This document shows positions 42,177 to 51,469 of a stretch of 64,000 nucleotides of DNA, piece after piece. The notes under the pieces were generated by a model, which saw nothing but the letters and a program-made list of their open reading frames with translations, had not been told where the DNA came from and made no database searches. The stretch's first letter is position 1. Every line of letters begins with the position of its first letter. The stretch is taken from assembly GCA_036488085.1 (NCBI GenBank), contig DASXHZ010000058.1, forward strand, positions 62,001 to 126,000, written 5' to 3'. Both the position numbers and the translations under genes were made by a program. The stretch is from DASXHZ01 sp036488085. Its GTDB lineage: Bacteria; Acidobacteriota; Thermoanaerobaculia; Gp7-AA8.

Positions 42177-43400
42177 CTACTCGATCGTGATGTTCCCGTT
42201 GGCTGTCTCGAGATCCAGGCGACAGCCGCCGCCGTTGATCGTGCCCGTGATGTTCTCCTGTGAGAGCGAGCCGCGAGCGGTGATCGGGAGCTCGGAGCGG
42301 ATGGAGCCGAAGCTCGTGCCGGCGTGGACGTTGTAGCCGGTCCCGCTGCGCAACGCGACTCGGATGTTAGAGAAGTTCGTCTTGAGCGAGATGTCGCGGC
42401 ACTTCCCGGGCGGCAGTTCGCCGACGCTGATCGCGCCGTTGGTGTTCTCGACCGAAATCGAGCCGTCAATATCCTTGAGGAAGGCGGACCCGAACGTCGT
42501 TCGCACCTTGGCCGAGCCATCGACGCCGGCCAGCGTCACATTACCGTTCTCGTCATGCACCTCGGCGTCGCCGTGGATCGTCGTTGCCCGCACGGAACCG
42601 AACGACGTCCGGATTGAGGCACGGCCGGTTTCGGTCACGACGATGTTGCCGTTCGCTCCGGTGAGATCGAGCGTTCCGCGGATGTTCGACACCGTGGCGG
42701 TCGCGAACGAGGTCGAGATCGTGGCATTGCCGCCGACGTTCCGCACGTCGACGCTCCCGTTCTCGTTCCGCAGTGCGAGGGCGTGGTCGACGTCTTCCAC
42801 GCTGACGCTGCCGAAGCGGTCGGACACGTCGAGCGAGCCGCCAATGTGCGTCGCAGTGACCGATCCGTTGGCGTTACGAACGACCGTGTCGCCGGCGCTG
42901 TTCGTGACCGTCACCGATCCGAACGAGTTCTCGATCTGCTGCGATCCACGAAGATCGCTCACCGTGACCGACCCCTGCGCGTTCGTGAACTCGCTCGGTG
43001 CATGCACGCCGCTGGCGTAGATGCCTCCGAAGCGGTTGCGGATCGAGAGCGGCGCATTCGCCGGAACGCTCACCTCGATGTCGATCGAGTACGAGAGATT
43101 GCCGCCGTGGTTGTGAATCTCCGGGACATCGGTCCGGATCGTGATGCCGCCGCCCCCCTCGGAGACGTTGAAATGGATCTCCCGGCCGATATCGGGATCG
43201 GAGCACTTCACGACGCCCTGCACGTTCACCTGGTTGCCGCTGGTCGTGTGCAGGTCGAGCTTTCCGAAGCGATGGTCGATCGTCACCTTGCCGCCCCGCC
43301 ACGCGAGCGACGCGTGAATCGGTTTCTCGAAGCGCTCCGCGTACGCGACGGGTGCGGTGATGATGAGCGCGGCGAGGATGATGCTACTGATTCGTGCCAT
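42177..43400 (-). CDS. DUF4097-type beta-repeat protein
   Basis: A 407-residue exported protein with signal MARISSIILAALIITAPVAYA. From about residue 120 it has a strict 18-residue period in which Phe-Gly-Ser and Asn-Gly-Ser turns alternate (SFGSVTV, ANGSVTA, RFGSVSV, ENGSVDV, SFATATV and so on), predicting a regular beta-solenoid. It overlaps the anti-sigma gene by 17 bp and is the third gene of an ECF sigma operon. It is thus probably a periplasmic or surface output or sensor of that system. The ligand is unknown. Confidence 0.82.
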   Translation of the reverse strand: MARISSIILAALIITAPVAYAERFEKPIHASLAWRGGKVTIDHRFGKLDLHTTSGNQVNVQGVVKCSDPDIGREIHFNVSEGGGGITIRTDVPEIHNHGGNLSYSIDIEVSVPANAPLSIRNRFGGIYASGVHAPSEFTNAQGSVTVSDLRGSQQIENSFGSVTVTNSAGDTVVRNANGSVTATHIGGSLDVSDRFGSVSVEDVDHALALRNENGSVDVRNVGGNATISTSFATATVSNIRGTLDLTGANGNIVVTETGRASIRTSFGSVRATTIHGDAEVHDENGNVTLAGVDGSAKVRTTFGSAFLKDIDGSISVENTNGAISVGELPPGKCRDISLKTNFSNIRVALRSGTGYNVHAGTSFGSIRSELPITARGSLSQENITGTINGGGCRLDLETANGNITIE

Positions 43401-44010
43401 GAGGTTCCTCCCGCGACACCTCTTCCAGCGTCCTCTGTTTTTCCGAGTACATGGCGAGGAGCTGTTTGCGGAGGTGTGCGTTATTTCGGTTTTGTTGGAT
43501 GACGGTCTCGCATTCGGCGATGGCGTCGTCGAGGAGCAGTATTTTTTCTTTGTAACTGACCAGAAGCGGCGACCGCGGGTCTTCGAGCTTCGGCGACGTG
43601 ACCTTCTCGAGCTCGTTGATCGCCGCGATGTGCGCCCGTTCCGCGTCTTCGACTTTTTGCAGCGCCTGATCGCGGAGGATGACGCGGTCGAACGCTTGCT
43701 GTTCGGAGCGTTCATGAACAGCGAACCATGCGCCGCCGCCGATGCCGGCGGTGAGTAAGACCGCCGCGGCGATTTGCCAGAAGCGCGCTTGCGCCGGACG
43801 GCTTTCGGTTCGCAGTGCGCGGTCGATCCGCGGCCACAGCATGTCGTTGCGCCACGTCGCATGCAGCGTCTTCGCGGTGGCCGAGATGTCGAGCCAGTCG
43901 TCGAGGCGCTCGCGGCAGGCGGCGCAGTCTTGCGCGTGGCGCGTGGCCGCGGCCATCGACGCCTCATCGCCCTCGAGCAGCAGTCCGTCGAGCTCTTCGC
44001 AGGTGTTCAT
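43384..44010 (-). CDS. Anti-sigma factor with zinc-finger (zf-HC2) domain
   Basis: A 208-residue single-pass membrane protein. The cytoplasmic N-terminus has HAQDCAACRERL, giving the HxxxCxxC zinc motif of anti-sigma domains, with C4 as a possible fourth ligand. The membrane span is about 80-98 (IAAAVLLTAGIGGGAWFAV). Residues 100-205 are a charged, mostly helical coiled-coil outside the cytoplasm. ATG 44010 overlaps the sigma gene by 4 bp, which fixes their stoichiometry. It should hold the sigma factor inactive until an envelope signal arrives. Confidence 0.85.
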   Translation of the reverse strand: MNTCEELDGLLLEGDEASMAAATRHAQDCAACRERLDDWLDISATAKTLHATWRNDMLWPRIDRALRTESRPAQARFWQIAAAVLLTAGIGGGAWFAVHERSEQQAFDRVILRDQALQKVEDAERAHIAAINELEKVTSPKLEDPRSPLLVSYKEKILLLDDAIAECETVIQQNRNNAHLRKQLLAMYSEKQRTLEEVSREEPHGTNQ

Positions 44011-44606
44011 CGTGATTTCCACATTTCCTGGAGCTGTTTCTTGGTCGAAAAGAGAATCCACTTGGAGTTCCCTTCGGTGATGCCGAGGATCGAGGCGATC
44101 TCCGCATGCGAGAGCCCCTCGATCTCGAAGAGGGTGAAGACGGAGCGGCGTTGCTCGGTGAGCTTGCCGAGGAGCTTCCGGAGGGTGATGCGTTTCGCGT
44201 CGTCGATGCCCGGGGTGCTCCGCTCCAGCGGCATCTCGTCCATCGCCGTCTCTTCCGGCCGCCGCTTGCGGCGGCGCAGGGCGTCGTAGCAGGTGTTGAT
44301 GAGGATGCGGTACATCCACGTGCTGAATGACGCTTCGCCCGAGAAGCTCGTAGCGGCGCGGTGGACCTTCAGCAGCGTCTCCTGGATCGCGTCTTCCGCG
44401 TCGCTGACGTTGCCGAGGTGGTTGAAAGCGATCGATTTCATCCGTTCACCGTGAGTCCGATAGATCCGCTCGAACGCCGCCGAGTCACCCATGGCGCACG
44501 CGGCAGCGAGACGACGATCCTCATCCGGCGATGCCGTTTGCGGCGGCGGACCATGGAGGATCTGTGCTGCGGCGGCCGTGGCGCTGAGCATGTCGTCTGT
44601 TGGCAT
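44007..44606 (-). CDS. ECF-type RNA polymerase sigma factor
   Basis: A 199-residue sigma-70 family protein. Region 2 is at about 42-115 (AFERIYRTHGERMKSIAF, NVSDAEDAIQETLLKVHRA, FSTWMYRILINTCYDALRRR) and region 4 at about 145-195 (LTEQRRSVFTLFEIEGLSHAEIA, ILGITEGN). The N-terminal about 35 residues are extra. It heads the operon sigma - anti-sigma - DUF4097. The gap to the spermidine-synthase-like gene is 22 bp, and that gene may be downstream in another transcript since it is read from further upstream. Confidence 0.9.
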   Translation of the reverse strand: MPTDDMLSATAAAAQILHGPPPQTASPDEDRRLAAACAMGDSAAFERIYRTHGERMKSIAFNHLGNVSDAEDAIQETLLKVHRAATSFSGEASFSTWMYRILINTCYDALRRRKRRPEETAMDEMPLERSTPGIDDAKRITLRKLLGKLTEQRRSVFTLFEIEGLSHAEIASILGITEGNSKWILFSTKKQLQEMWKSR

Positions 44607-44628
44607 AGACGTACGGGACGGGGGTACG

Positions 44629-47037
44629 TTAGAAGGCCTGAGGTTTCAATCCGTGCTCCCGCCGCACGAAGTCGTGAATGAACTTCAGGTGTTGCAACGT
44701 GATCGCGTCGCGCTTCCGTTGCGCCGCATCGAGCGTCGCCGGATCGGCGCCGCTGAAAGCAGTGCGGAGCGGCGTCATCGAGTGGGCGAGCAGGTTGAAG
44801 GTCTGATACCACGGGAGGTCGCGGTCAATGAGCCGTCCGCTCTCGTATTCGACCGACGGCAGATCGTCGACATGGGGCGGTACGTTGCGCGTGATCTTCT
44901 CGACCTCGTCGGGCCCGAGCAACAACGCCGTCAGCAGATCCCCCGGTTCGTACATCCCGATCCCCGCGAGATCCGCGGCAACGGAAGGCGTCCAGTTCGC
45001 GGCGACGCGATCGAACGGCAGCGGCCCCTCCTCCATTCGCCCGATGACGATCGTGAATGAGTTCGGCGTGTTTGGGACCGACCAGATGGTAGTGTTCGGA
45101 AAGACGTCGCGAAACGCGCGGACGATCTGCAGGTAGTTGCGCGGCGTGAGCGAATACATCGGCAGCCACATCGACATCACGCCCGCCCCGGTGAGGTGGC
45201 GCCTGCAGATCTCGAAGTAGTCCTTCGTGTACAGCGACCCGTTCCCCGCATACCTCGGGTGGATTGAATCGGAGAGGATGACGTCGAACGTCTCGCGCGA
45301 CCCGAGGATGAAGTTCCGGCCGTCGTTGATCTCGACGTGAACACGCGGATCGTGCAGGACGCCGTGATTCACCGCCGTCAAACGCGTTCCCGACACCTGT
45401 AGGACCTCGGGGGAGATCTCCGCGATGGTGATGTTCGAGACGGGATGCCGCGATACGGCCCATGCCGTACCGCCGCTTCCGAATCCGATATGGAGCACGC
45501 GCTGCGCATGCGGGTGAAGGAGCAGTGGGATGTGTCCCTGCAGCTTCTGCGTCCCCATCAGCTCCCCCGAAGTGCCGGCGACGTTGACGCCGTTCAGCTC
45601 GAGCGAGAGATAGTCGGGGCCGAGTTTCCGGAGCGTCACGGTGGCCGTGACGTCTTCGCGGAAGAGCAGGATCGGCGCGCGTTGGTCGGTGAACAGGCCG
45701 GCGGATAGGATGACCTGATCCGGTTTCGCGAAGATGAACGCGCCGGCGACAACCAGCAAAGCAACGATGGCTGGTTTTCGCAGGAAGTAAACGCCGATCG
45801 CGAGGTTTATGCACGCCATGAGGAATAGCCCGTTCTGCGAGCCGAACAGGCGGATGAGAACGAATCCAGCGAGGAGCGAGCCGGTGATGCTGCCGATCGT
45901 GTTGGCGAGATAGACGTTCCCGACCGATCGCGTCTCGCTCTGTGTCGCGCTGATCTCGTAGAGCCGCACGGTGAGCGGGAACGCCGCTCCCATGAGCGCG
46001 GTCGGGATGAGCAATGCCACGAGCGTCGCGGAGAGAAGGGCAGGGAACGGAGACGCCACGTGAATCGCGATCCAGGGCCGGACCGCGGCTTCGAGGAGGT
46101 CAGCGAAGTGCGCGAAGAGGTGCACCTGCAGCGCGAGTACCGCGGCGAGCGTGAGCTCGATGGCGCCGAGCACTCTTGCGATGTCGATGTGCGCGACGTA
46201 GCGCTCGATGACCGCGCTCCCGATGCCGATGCCGATGAGAAACGAGAAGAGCATCAAGGAGTAGGCGTAGACACTGCTGCCGAGGTGCAGGACGAGGATG
46301 CGCGACCAGAAGACTTCGTCGGCGATCGCGGCTAGGCCCATCAGCGCCGAGGCGATCAAGATGAGTGTTGGATTGACCGCGCCCGGTGATATCGCGCTTG
46401 TCGGTTGGGAGGTTACGAAGTCGCCGGGTCGGCGGGTGAGCAGCACCGCAATGATCGCCAGCGTGAAGTTGAGGATGACAGCGGCGAAGATTGTTGAAAG
46501 CAAGCCGACCCGCGGAATCAGGACGAAGCCGGCGAGCGCGACGCCGGCCGTTGCGCCGAGGGTGTTGACCGCGTACAGCGCCGAGATGGCGGTACCCGTT
46601 CCTTCGAGCTCGCCGGTGAACCAGCGGACGAGGAGCGGCAGCGTGCCGCCCATCAGGATCGTCGGCGGGAGGAGGAACGCCGCTGCGAGAATTCCGCGGA
46701 CCAGCGTCATCGCTAGCGCGCTCTGATGCACCGCGGGAAACGCAGCGACGTATGCGCGGTTCAGCAGCTCGAATCCGTTCGGCGAGAAGGCCCCGATCAA
46801 TCCGATCAGCGCCTCGGTCCCCGCATAGACGAGCAGAGCAGGCTTTGCGCGAAACGCCCGGCTGAAGAGGAACGCGCCGACCCCGAGACCGCCGAGGAAG
46901 ACGGCGATGAGGGTGGCGGCGGCGTAAACCGTGTTGCCGAAGATCAGGCCGAGGTACTTCAGCCAAACGATCTGATAGAGCAACGCGCTGATGCCGGACG
47001 CGAAGAAGACCGCGAGGAGGACGCGACGACCCTTCAC
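44629..47037 (-). CDS. Fused MFS-like transporter / spermidine synthase-like protein
   Basis: An 802-residue protein. Residues 1-about 430 form about twelve to fourteen membrane segments starting VLLAVFFASGISALLYQIVWL. The C-terminal soluble half has the nucleotide/decarboxy-SAM pocket VLHIGFGSGGTAWAVS, AEISPEVLQVS and DVILSDSIHP, as in polyamine aminopropyltransferases. Such fusions are common in bacteria and often lack proven spermidine synthase activity. No speD or speB is adjacent, so the substrate is open. Confidence 0.85.
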   Translation of the reverse strand: MKGRRVLLAVFFASGISALLYQIVWLKYLGLIFGNTVYAAATLIAVFLGGLGVGAFLFSRAFRAKPALLVYAGTEALIGLIGAFSPNGFELLNRAYVAAFPAVHQSALAMTLVRGILAAAFLLPPTILMGGTLPLLVRWFTGELEGTGTAISALYAVNTLGATAGVALAGFVLIPRVGLLSTIFAAVILNFTLAIIAVLLTRRPGDFVTSQPTSAISPGAVNPTLILIASALMGLAAIADEVFWSRILVLHLGSSVYAYSLMLFSFLIGIGIGSAVIERYVAHIDIARVLGAIELTLAAVLALQVHLFAHFADLLEAAVRPWIAIHVASPFPALLSATLVALLIPTALMGAAFPLTVRLYEISATQSETRSVGNVYLANTIGSITGSLLAGFVLIRLFGSQNGLFLMACINLAIGVYFLRKPAIVALLVVAGAFIFAKPDQVILSAGLFTDQRAPILLFREDVTATVTLRKLGPDYLSLELNGVNVAGTSGELMGTQKLQGHIPLLLHPHAQRVLHIGFGSGGTAWAVSRHPVSNITIAEISPEVLQVSGTRLTAVNHGVLHDPRVHVEINDGRNFILGSRETFDVILSDSIHPRYAGNGSLYTKDYFEICRRHLTGAGVMSMWLPMYSLTPRNYLQIVRAFRDVFPNTTIWSVPNTPNSFTIVIGRMEEGPLPFDRVAANWTPSVAADLAGIGMYEPGDLLTALLLGPDEVEKITRNVPPHVDDLPSVEYESGRLIDRDLPWYQTFNLLAHSMTPLRTAFSGADPATLDAAQRKRDAITLQHLKFIHDFVRREHGLKPQAF

Positions 47038-47053
47038 CTGGTCCGGAAGAGTA

Positions 47054-47935
47054 CTAGAGATCGTCGATCGACTTTGGCCAGTCCTCGTGCAGGAGGCGGG
47101 AGAGGGAACGGTCGGCGAGGAGCTTTCCGCCGGTCTGGCAGCGGGCGCAGTAGTTCGTCTCGTTCTCGGCGTAGACGATGTGTTGCACCGGCGTGCCGCA
47201 GGCGGGGCAGGGCTTTCCGTAGCGGCCGTGCACCGCCATCTCGGGGCGAAATGCCGTCACCTTCTCGGGGAACTTGTCGCCGGCGTCTTTGCGTAGGCGA
47301 TCGATCCAGTCGCGGAGCGTGGACTGCGTCGCTTCGTAGAGGCGCGCGATCTCGCCCTCGTCGAGGTTCGTCGTCATCTGTACGGGCGAGAGACGAGCGC
47401 GATGGAGGATCTCGTCGGAGTACGCGTTGCCGATTCCGGCGAAGACGTGCGGGTCGGTGAGTGTCCGCTTGAGCGTGTGTCGCTCGCGCGTGAGCGCCGC
47501 CTTGAACTGATCGAGCGCGATATCCAACGGCTCGATGCCGCCGGCGTCGTGCTCGCGCACCGCCTCCCACCCTTGAACGATATGAATGGACGCGCGCCGT
47601 TTCGATCCTGCCTCGGTGAGCAGCAGCGTCCCGTCATCGAAGTCGAATGCCGCGAGGCCGAGTTTCGCCGGGATCTTGGCGTTCGGCGGCAGCCAGCGAA
47701 AACGGCCGGCGATCATGAGGTGGATGACGATGAAGAGATCGTCTTCCATGCCGAGGACGATTCGCTTTCCGACGCGGCGGACGGTGATGACTCGTTTCCC
47801 TGCGACGTCTCGCGGGGATGGATCGACGGTGCGCAGTACGAACGGATTGGCGAGCCGGACTTTAAGGAGCGTGTGACCGACGATTCGGCGCTCGATCGCT
47901 TCTATATAGACGGTCACGTCGGGAAGTTCCGGCAC
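47054..47935 (-). CDS. Fpg/Nei-family DNA glycosylase
   Basis: A 293-residue base-excision-repair enzyme. After Met removal the Pro-Glu catalytic pair is in PELPDVTVYI, the conserved lysine is in VGKRIVLGM, and the helix-two-turn-helix region is DPHVFAGIGNAYSDEILHRA. The zinc finger is CPACGTPVQHIVYAENETNYCARC. A 28-residue tail (QTGGKLLADRSLSRLLHEDW and on) follows the finger, where classical MutM ends. This marks a distinct subfamily, so 8-oxoguanine specificity should not be assumed. Confidence 0.88.
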   Translation of the reverse strand: MPELPDVTVYIEAIERRIVGHTLLKVRLANPFVLRTVDPSPRDVAGKRVITVRRVGKRIVLGMEDDLFIVIHLMIAGRFRWLPPNAKIPAKLGLAAFDFDDGTLLLTEAGSKRRASIHIVQGWEAVREHDAGGIEPLDIALDQFKAALTRERHTLKRTLTDPHVFAGIGNAYSDEILHRARLSPVQMTTNLDEGEIARLYEATQSTLRDWIDRLRKDAGDKFPEKVTAFRPEMAVHGRYGKPCPACGTPVQHIVYAENETNYCARCQTGGKLLADRSLSRLLHEDWPKSIDDL

Positions 47936-47956
47936 AGTCTGGCCATTATCGACGGT

Positions 47957-48538
47957 GTGAAGACGCTTCTCACGCTCGCGGTCGGTTGGTGCCTCGGCGC
48001 ACTCGTCGTGTTTGCGATGGACAAAATGAGTCCTCGGGCCTCAGTCCTCGGGCCTCGGATGACGTCATCTGAGGTCCGAGGTCCGGGGTCCGAGGTCTCC
48101 GCGAATGGCCTGCTCATCCCGGTCGCCGGCGTGAACGCCCACCAGCTCACGGACACCTTCACGCAGGCGCGGAGCGGCGGGCGGTCGCACGACGCGATCG
48201 ACATTCTCGCGCCGCGAGGAACACCGGTCGTCGCCGCGGTGGACGGGACGATCCGGAAGCTTTTCTTCTCTCGCGCGGGCGGCATCACCATCTACGAGTT
48301 CGACGCCTCGCAACGCCGCGTCTATTACTACGCGCACCTCGACCGTTATGCCGACGTGCGCGAGGGGATGCCGGTCCGGCGCGGCCAGGTGATCGGCTAT
48401 GTCGGAACCACCGGCAACGCCCCGGCGTCGACGCCTCATCTTCACTTCGCAATAGAGGACCTGCCTGCTACAAAAGAATGGTGGAAGGGAAGCGCGATCA
48501 ATCCGTACCCGCTCTTGACGGCATCGAAGTTTCATTAG
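47957..48538 (+). CDS. M23 family metallopeptidase
   Basis: A 193-residue envelope peptidase with an N-terminal anchor (KTLLTLAVGWCLGALVVFA). The LytM core begins LIPVAGVNAHQLTDTF and has SHDAIDILAPRGTPVVAA (HxxxD zinc ligands), HLDRY and PHLHFAI. These proteins cut peptidoglycan cross-links or regulate amidases. GTG 47957 was chosen as the only start before the anchor. Residues 26-47 are encoded by a heptamer-built palindrome (48032-48095) that forms the linker between anchor and catalytic domain. Confidence 0.85.
   Translation: MKTLLTLAVGWCLGALVVFAMDKMSPRASVLGPRMTSSEVRGPGSEVSANGLLIPVAGVNAHQLTDTFTQARSGGRSHDAIDILAPRGTPVVAAVDGTIRKLFFSRAGGITIYEFDASQRRVYYYAHLDRYADVREGMPVRRGQVIGYVGTTGNAPASTPHLHFAIEDLPATKEWWKGSAINPYPLLTASKFH
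48032..48095. repeat. Heptamer-built palindrome inside M23 peptidase gene
   Basis: Four heptamers (CCTCGGG, CCTCAGT, CCTCGGG, CCTCGGA), then an 8-bp perfect palindrome TGACGTCA (48060-48067), then four reverse-type heptamers (TCTGAGG, TCCGAGG, TCCGGGG, TCCGAGG). The host reading frame remains open through it. The architecture matches the elements at 18243 and 56861, although the heptamer sequence differs. Confidence 0.85.
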
Positions 48539-48552
48539 AATTCGCGCGCCCG

Positions 48553-50502
48553 ATGACAGAAACCTTAGCGATGCCCCCCCGGAGTCGGGAGAGTGCGCTG
48601 ATTCCGATCCTCTCTGCCGACGACGTCCGCAGTGCCTCCGAGCGCGCCCTCGCGGACGCCCAACAGTGCATCGCCGAGATCGAGACGGTGCCGCTGGATG
48701 CCGTGACGCCGGAGAACATCCTCGATGCCTGGGACCGCGCCGCGATCGTCCTCGAGGACGCGTTTGGGCCGGTGTCGATCCTCAATAGCGTCGATCCCGA
48801 CAAGGCCGTTCGCGACGCCGGCGACGACGCGCTCCTCGCCGAGTCGAGCTTCCTGACGGACCTCTTCCAGAACGAGCGCTTCTATGAACGCGTCCGCGCG
48901 GTTGCGCCGCGGACAAAAGCCCAGAAGCAGCTCCGGAAGGATCTGTTGGAGGCGTTCGAAGACAGCGGCGTCGCGCTTCCGCCGGAGAAACGCGACCGGT
49001 TCAAGGTGATCTCCGACCGGCTGACCGAGCTCGGACAGGAGTTCGCGAAGAACATCCGCGAGAACACGACGCGTCTCACGTTCACCCCCGCCGAATGCGA
49101 GGGCCTGCCGCAAACGTGGCTCGACCGCGTACCGCGCGACGAGGGGGGGAACGTCGTCGTCGGATTCGACTATCCCGACTACGTGCCGTTCATGATGAGC
49201 GCGCGCGACGAAGAGGCGCGAAAGCGCTACTACGTCGGGAACACGAACCGCGGCACCGACGCGAACATCAAGATCCTCGACGAGATCGTCGCGCTGCGGA
49301 AAGAGATCGCCGATCTCTACGACGTCCCGAGTTTTGCGCACTACGTGACGAAACGGCGGATGGTGGAGAATCCCGAGACGGTTCGCCGCTTTCTCGATGA
49401 AGTACGGAGCCGCGTCACGGAGGCGGAGATCCGCGACGTCGCGCAGCTCGCCGCGGTGAAGTCAGAGCTGTCTGGCATTCCGGTCGAGAACGCGTCCATC
49501 AACCGCTGGGATGTCAGTTTCTACCGCGAGCGCCTTCGCGAACAACGCTTCGCGATCGATCAGGAAGAGCTGCGAAAGTACTTCCCGACTGCGATCTCGA
49601 TCGACTGGATGCTGGATGTGAGCGAGCGGCTGTACGGCATCCGCTTCGAGCGCAACGAAGTGCCGGTGTGGCACGAGTCGGTGATCTATCTCGACGTCCT
49701 CGACGCGTCCGACGGTTCGCATATCGGCGGCATCTACCTCGACCTCTATCCGCGCGACGGCAAGTACAAGCACGCTGCGGCGTGGCCGGTGCGCGGCGTC
49801 AGCCTGCGATCGAACCGGCAGCCGATCAGCGTCCTCGTCACGAACCTCAGTTCGGTGGGGCTGACGCATGACGAGATCGAGACGCTGCTGCACGAGTTCG
49901 GACACGTGCTGCATGGTGTGCTCTCGAAGACGGAATACCTGCAGCACTCGGGCACCAGCGTCGAGCGCGACTTCGTCGAGGCGCCGTCGCAGATGTACGA
50001 AGAGTGGGCGAGCCGGATGGAGAGCCTCACGTTGATACGCGAGCACTGCGGCGATTGCCCTGCGATCGAGCAGGAGCTCGTCGACCGTCTCGTCGCCGCC
50101 GCGAAGTTCGGCGCCGGCATCGACTACGGGCGGCAGCTCCTCTACGCGTCGTTCGATATGGAGCTGTCGAGCGAGAACCCGGGCGAGTGCATCGAAGTGT
50201 GGAAGCGGATGGAAGGCGCGACGCCCCTCGGCTACGTCGAAGGGACCGCGTTCCCCGCAACGTTCGAGCACATCGCGAGCGGCTACGCCGCCGGGTATTA
50301 CGGCTATATGTGGGCAAAGGTGATCGCGCTCGACATGGTTTCCGCGTTCGGCGCGGACCTGATGAATGGCGAGACGGGCCGCCGCTTCCGCGAGCTGATC
50401 CTCTCCCGCGGTTCCGAGGAGCCGGCGCGAGAGCTCGTCGAAAAGTTCCTCGGGCGGCCCGTGTCGAGCGACGCCTTCTTCGCTCGCATTCAGGGCGAAT
50501 AG
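48553..50502 (+). CDS. M3 family oligopeptidase
   Basis: A 649-residue zinc peptidase of the thimet/oligopeptidase A type. The active site is LLHEFGHVLHGVL (HExxH), with the third ligand Glu about 25 residues later in SVERDFVEAPSQMYEEW, a helical N-terminal half and a C-terminal substrate region GYAAGYYGYMWAKV. ATG 48553 was preferred over ATG 48478, since the longer form would overlap M23 by 61 bp and adds sequence unlike the family. It is presumed cytoplasmic, degrading short peptides. Confidence 0.9.
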   Translation: MTETLAMPPRSRESALIPILSADDVRSASERALADAQQCIAEIETVPLDAVTPENILDAWDRAAIVLEDAFGPVSILNSVDPDKAVRDAGDDALLAESSFLTDLFQNERFYERVRAVAPRTKAQKQLRKDLLEAFEDSGVALPPEKRDRFKVISDRLTELGQEFAKNIRENTTRLTFTPAECEGLPQTWLDRVPRDEGGNVVVGFDYPDYVPFMMSARDEEARKRYYVGNTNRGTDANIKILDEIVALRKEIADLYDVPSFAHYVTKRRMVENPETVRRFLDEVRSRVTEAEIRDVAQLAAVKSELSGIPVENASINRWDVSFYRERLREQRFAIDQEELRKYFPTAISIDWMLDVSERLYGIRFERNEVPVWHESVIYLDVLDASDGSHIGGIYLDLYPRDGKYKHAAAWPVRGVSLRSNRQPISVLVTNLSSVGLTHDEIETLLHEFGHVLHGVLSKTEYLQHSGTSVERDFVEAPSQMYEEWASRMESLTLIREHCGDCPAIEQELVDRLVAAAKFGAGIDYGRQLLYASFDMELSSENPGECIEVWKRMEGATPLGYVEGTAFPATFEHIASGYAAGYYGYMWAKVIALDMVSAFGADLMNGETGRRFRELILSRGSEEPARELVEKFLGRPVSSDAFFARIQGE

Positions 50503-50518
50503 GCGACAATCCGCTCAC

Positions 50519-51469
50519 TTGCGGTTCTACGAAGTCGTCGCAGCGGTCTTCTGCATTTGCGGAGTCGTGCTCCTCGAGCGGATGCCGGTGACGTATCCGC
50601 GGAGCGCGTTGCTGGTGACGTATGCGTCACCGATCACGGTCATCTTCGGCATCTCCGTCGCGGTCGCGGCGATCCGACGGCGCAACCGCGCGCTTCTCGT
50701 CAAAGACGCCAAGGAGATCGCGCGCTGCTGCCTGACGCTTGCACTCGTCTTCGCCGTCTCGTTCCTGCTGAAGTCCTTCATCTACCTGATCAATCCGCAC
50801 GTCTACGACCGGCAGCTCTTCGCCCTCGACCGCGCCGTCCATTTCGGCTACTCGCCGACGCTCTTTTTCGTGGCGCTCTTCAACCAGCCGCGATTTCTGA
50901 CGTTCATGGACGTCTATTACACGGTCGTCGACTACATGCTGTTCGTCTTCGGCACGTCGACGATCTTCGCGCTGCTCGACTCGCGGCGGCGGGTGCAGTT
51001 CGGCGGCGCGTTCGTGTTCATGTGGATCACGGCGACCGTCTGCTACCTCGCGACGCCGTCGTGGGGACCGGCATTCAGCGCCACGTCACTCGTCGAGCCG
51101 GCGCTCCGGCACATGCCGAGAACCGTCTGGCTGCAGTCGCGCCTTTACGGGGAGCTGTCGTCGCTGATCCGCGCGCCGCTTGGGCCGCGCGTGGCGTATT
51201 TCGGCGGCGTGGCGGCATTTCCGAGCCTCCACGTCGCCTACATCGCGCTTCTCGCCATCGCCGCCCGTCACGTCGCGCGTTTCGGTTTCGCGATCGCGAT
51301 CATCGCCGTCGTGCTGATGCAGGTCGGCTCGGTGATTACCGGCTATCACTTCATGATCGACGGTTACGGCGGGATCCTGATCGCGGCCGGCTCGTGGTGG
51401 CTCGCTCGCGCTACCGAAGCTACTTCACTTCCACCTCGGCGCTCCCGACCGCAACCGCTCGAATCGTGA
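50519..51469 (+). CDS. PAP2-superfamily membrane protein
   Basis: A 316-residue protein with about six membrane spans. The phosphatase motifs are AAFPSLHVAYIAL (domain 2, Ser-x-His) and ITGYHFMIDGYGG (domain 3, catalytic His and Asp). They resemble Aur1/inositol-phosphotransferase-like PAP2 members more than classical PgpB. TTG 50519 is the first usable start and keeps the first span; ATG 50582 would cut it. The last 50 bp overlap the convergent DUF4403 gene. A lipid phosphate or phosphotransferase substrate is likely. Confidence 0.75.
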   Translation: MRFYEVVAAVFCICGVVLLERMPVTYPRSALLVTYASPITVIFGISVAVAAIRRRNRALLVKDAKEIARCCLTLALVFAVSFLLKSFIYLINPHVYDRQLFALDRAVHFGYSPTLFFVALFNQPRFLTFMDVYYTVVDYMLFVFGTSTIFALLDSRRRVQFGGAFVFMWITATVCYLATPSWGPAFSATSLVEPALRHMPRTVWLQSRLYGELSSLIRAPLGPRVAYFGGVAAFPSLHVAYIALLAIAARHVARFGFAIAIIAVVLMQVGSVITGYHFMIDGYGGILIAAGSWWLARATEATSLPPRRSRPQPLES

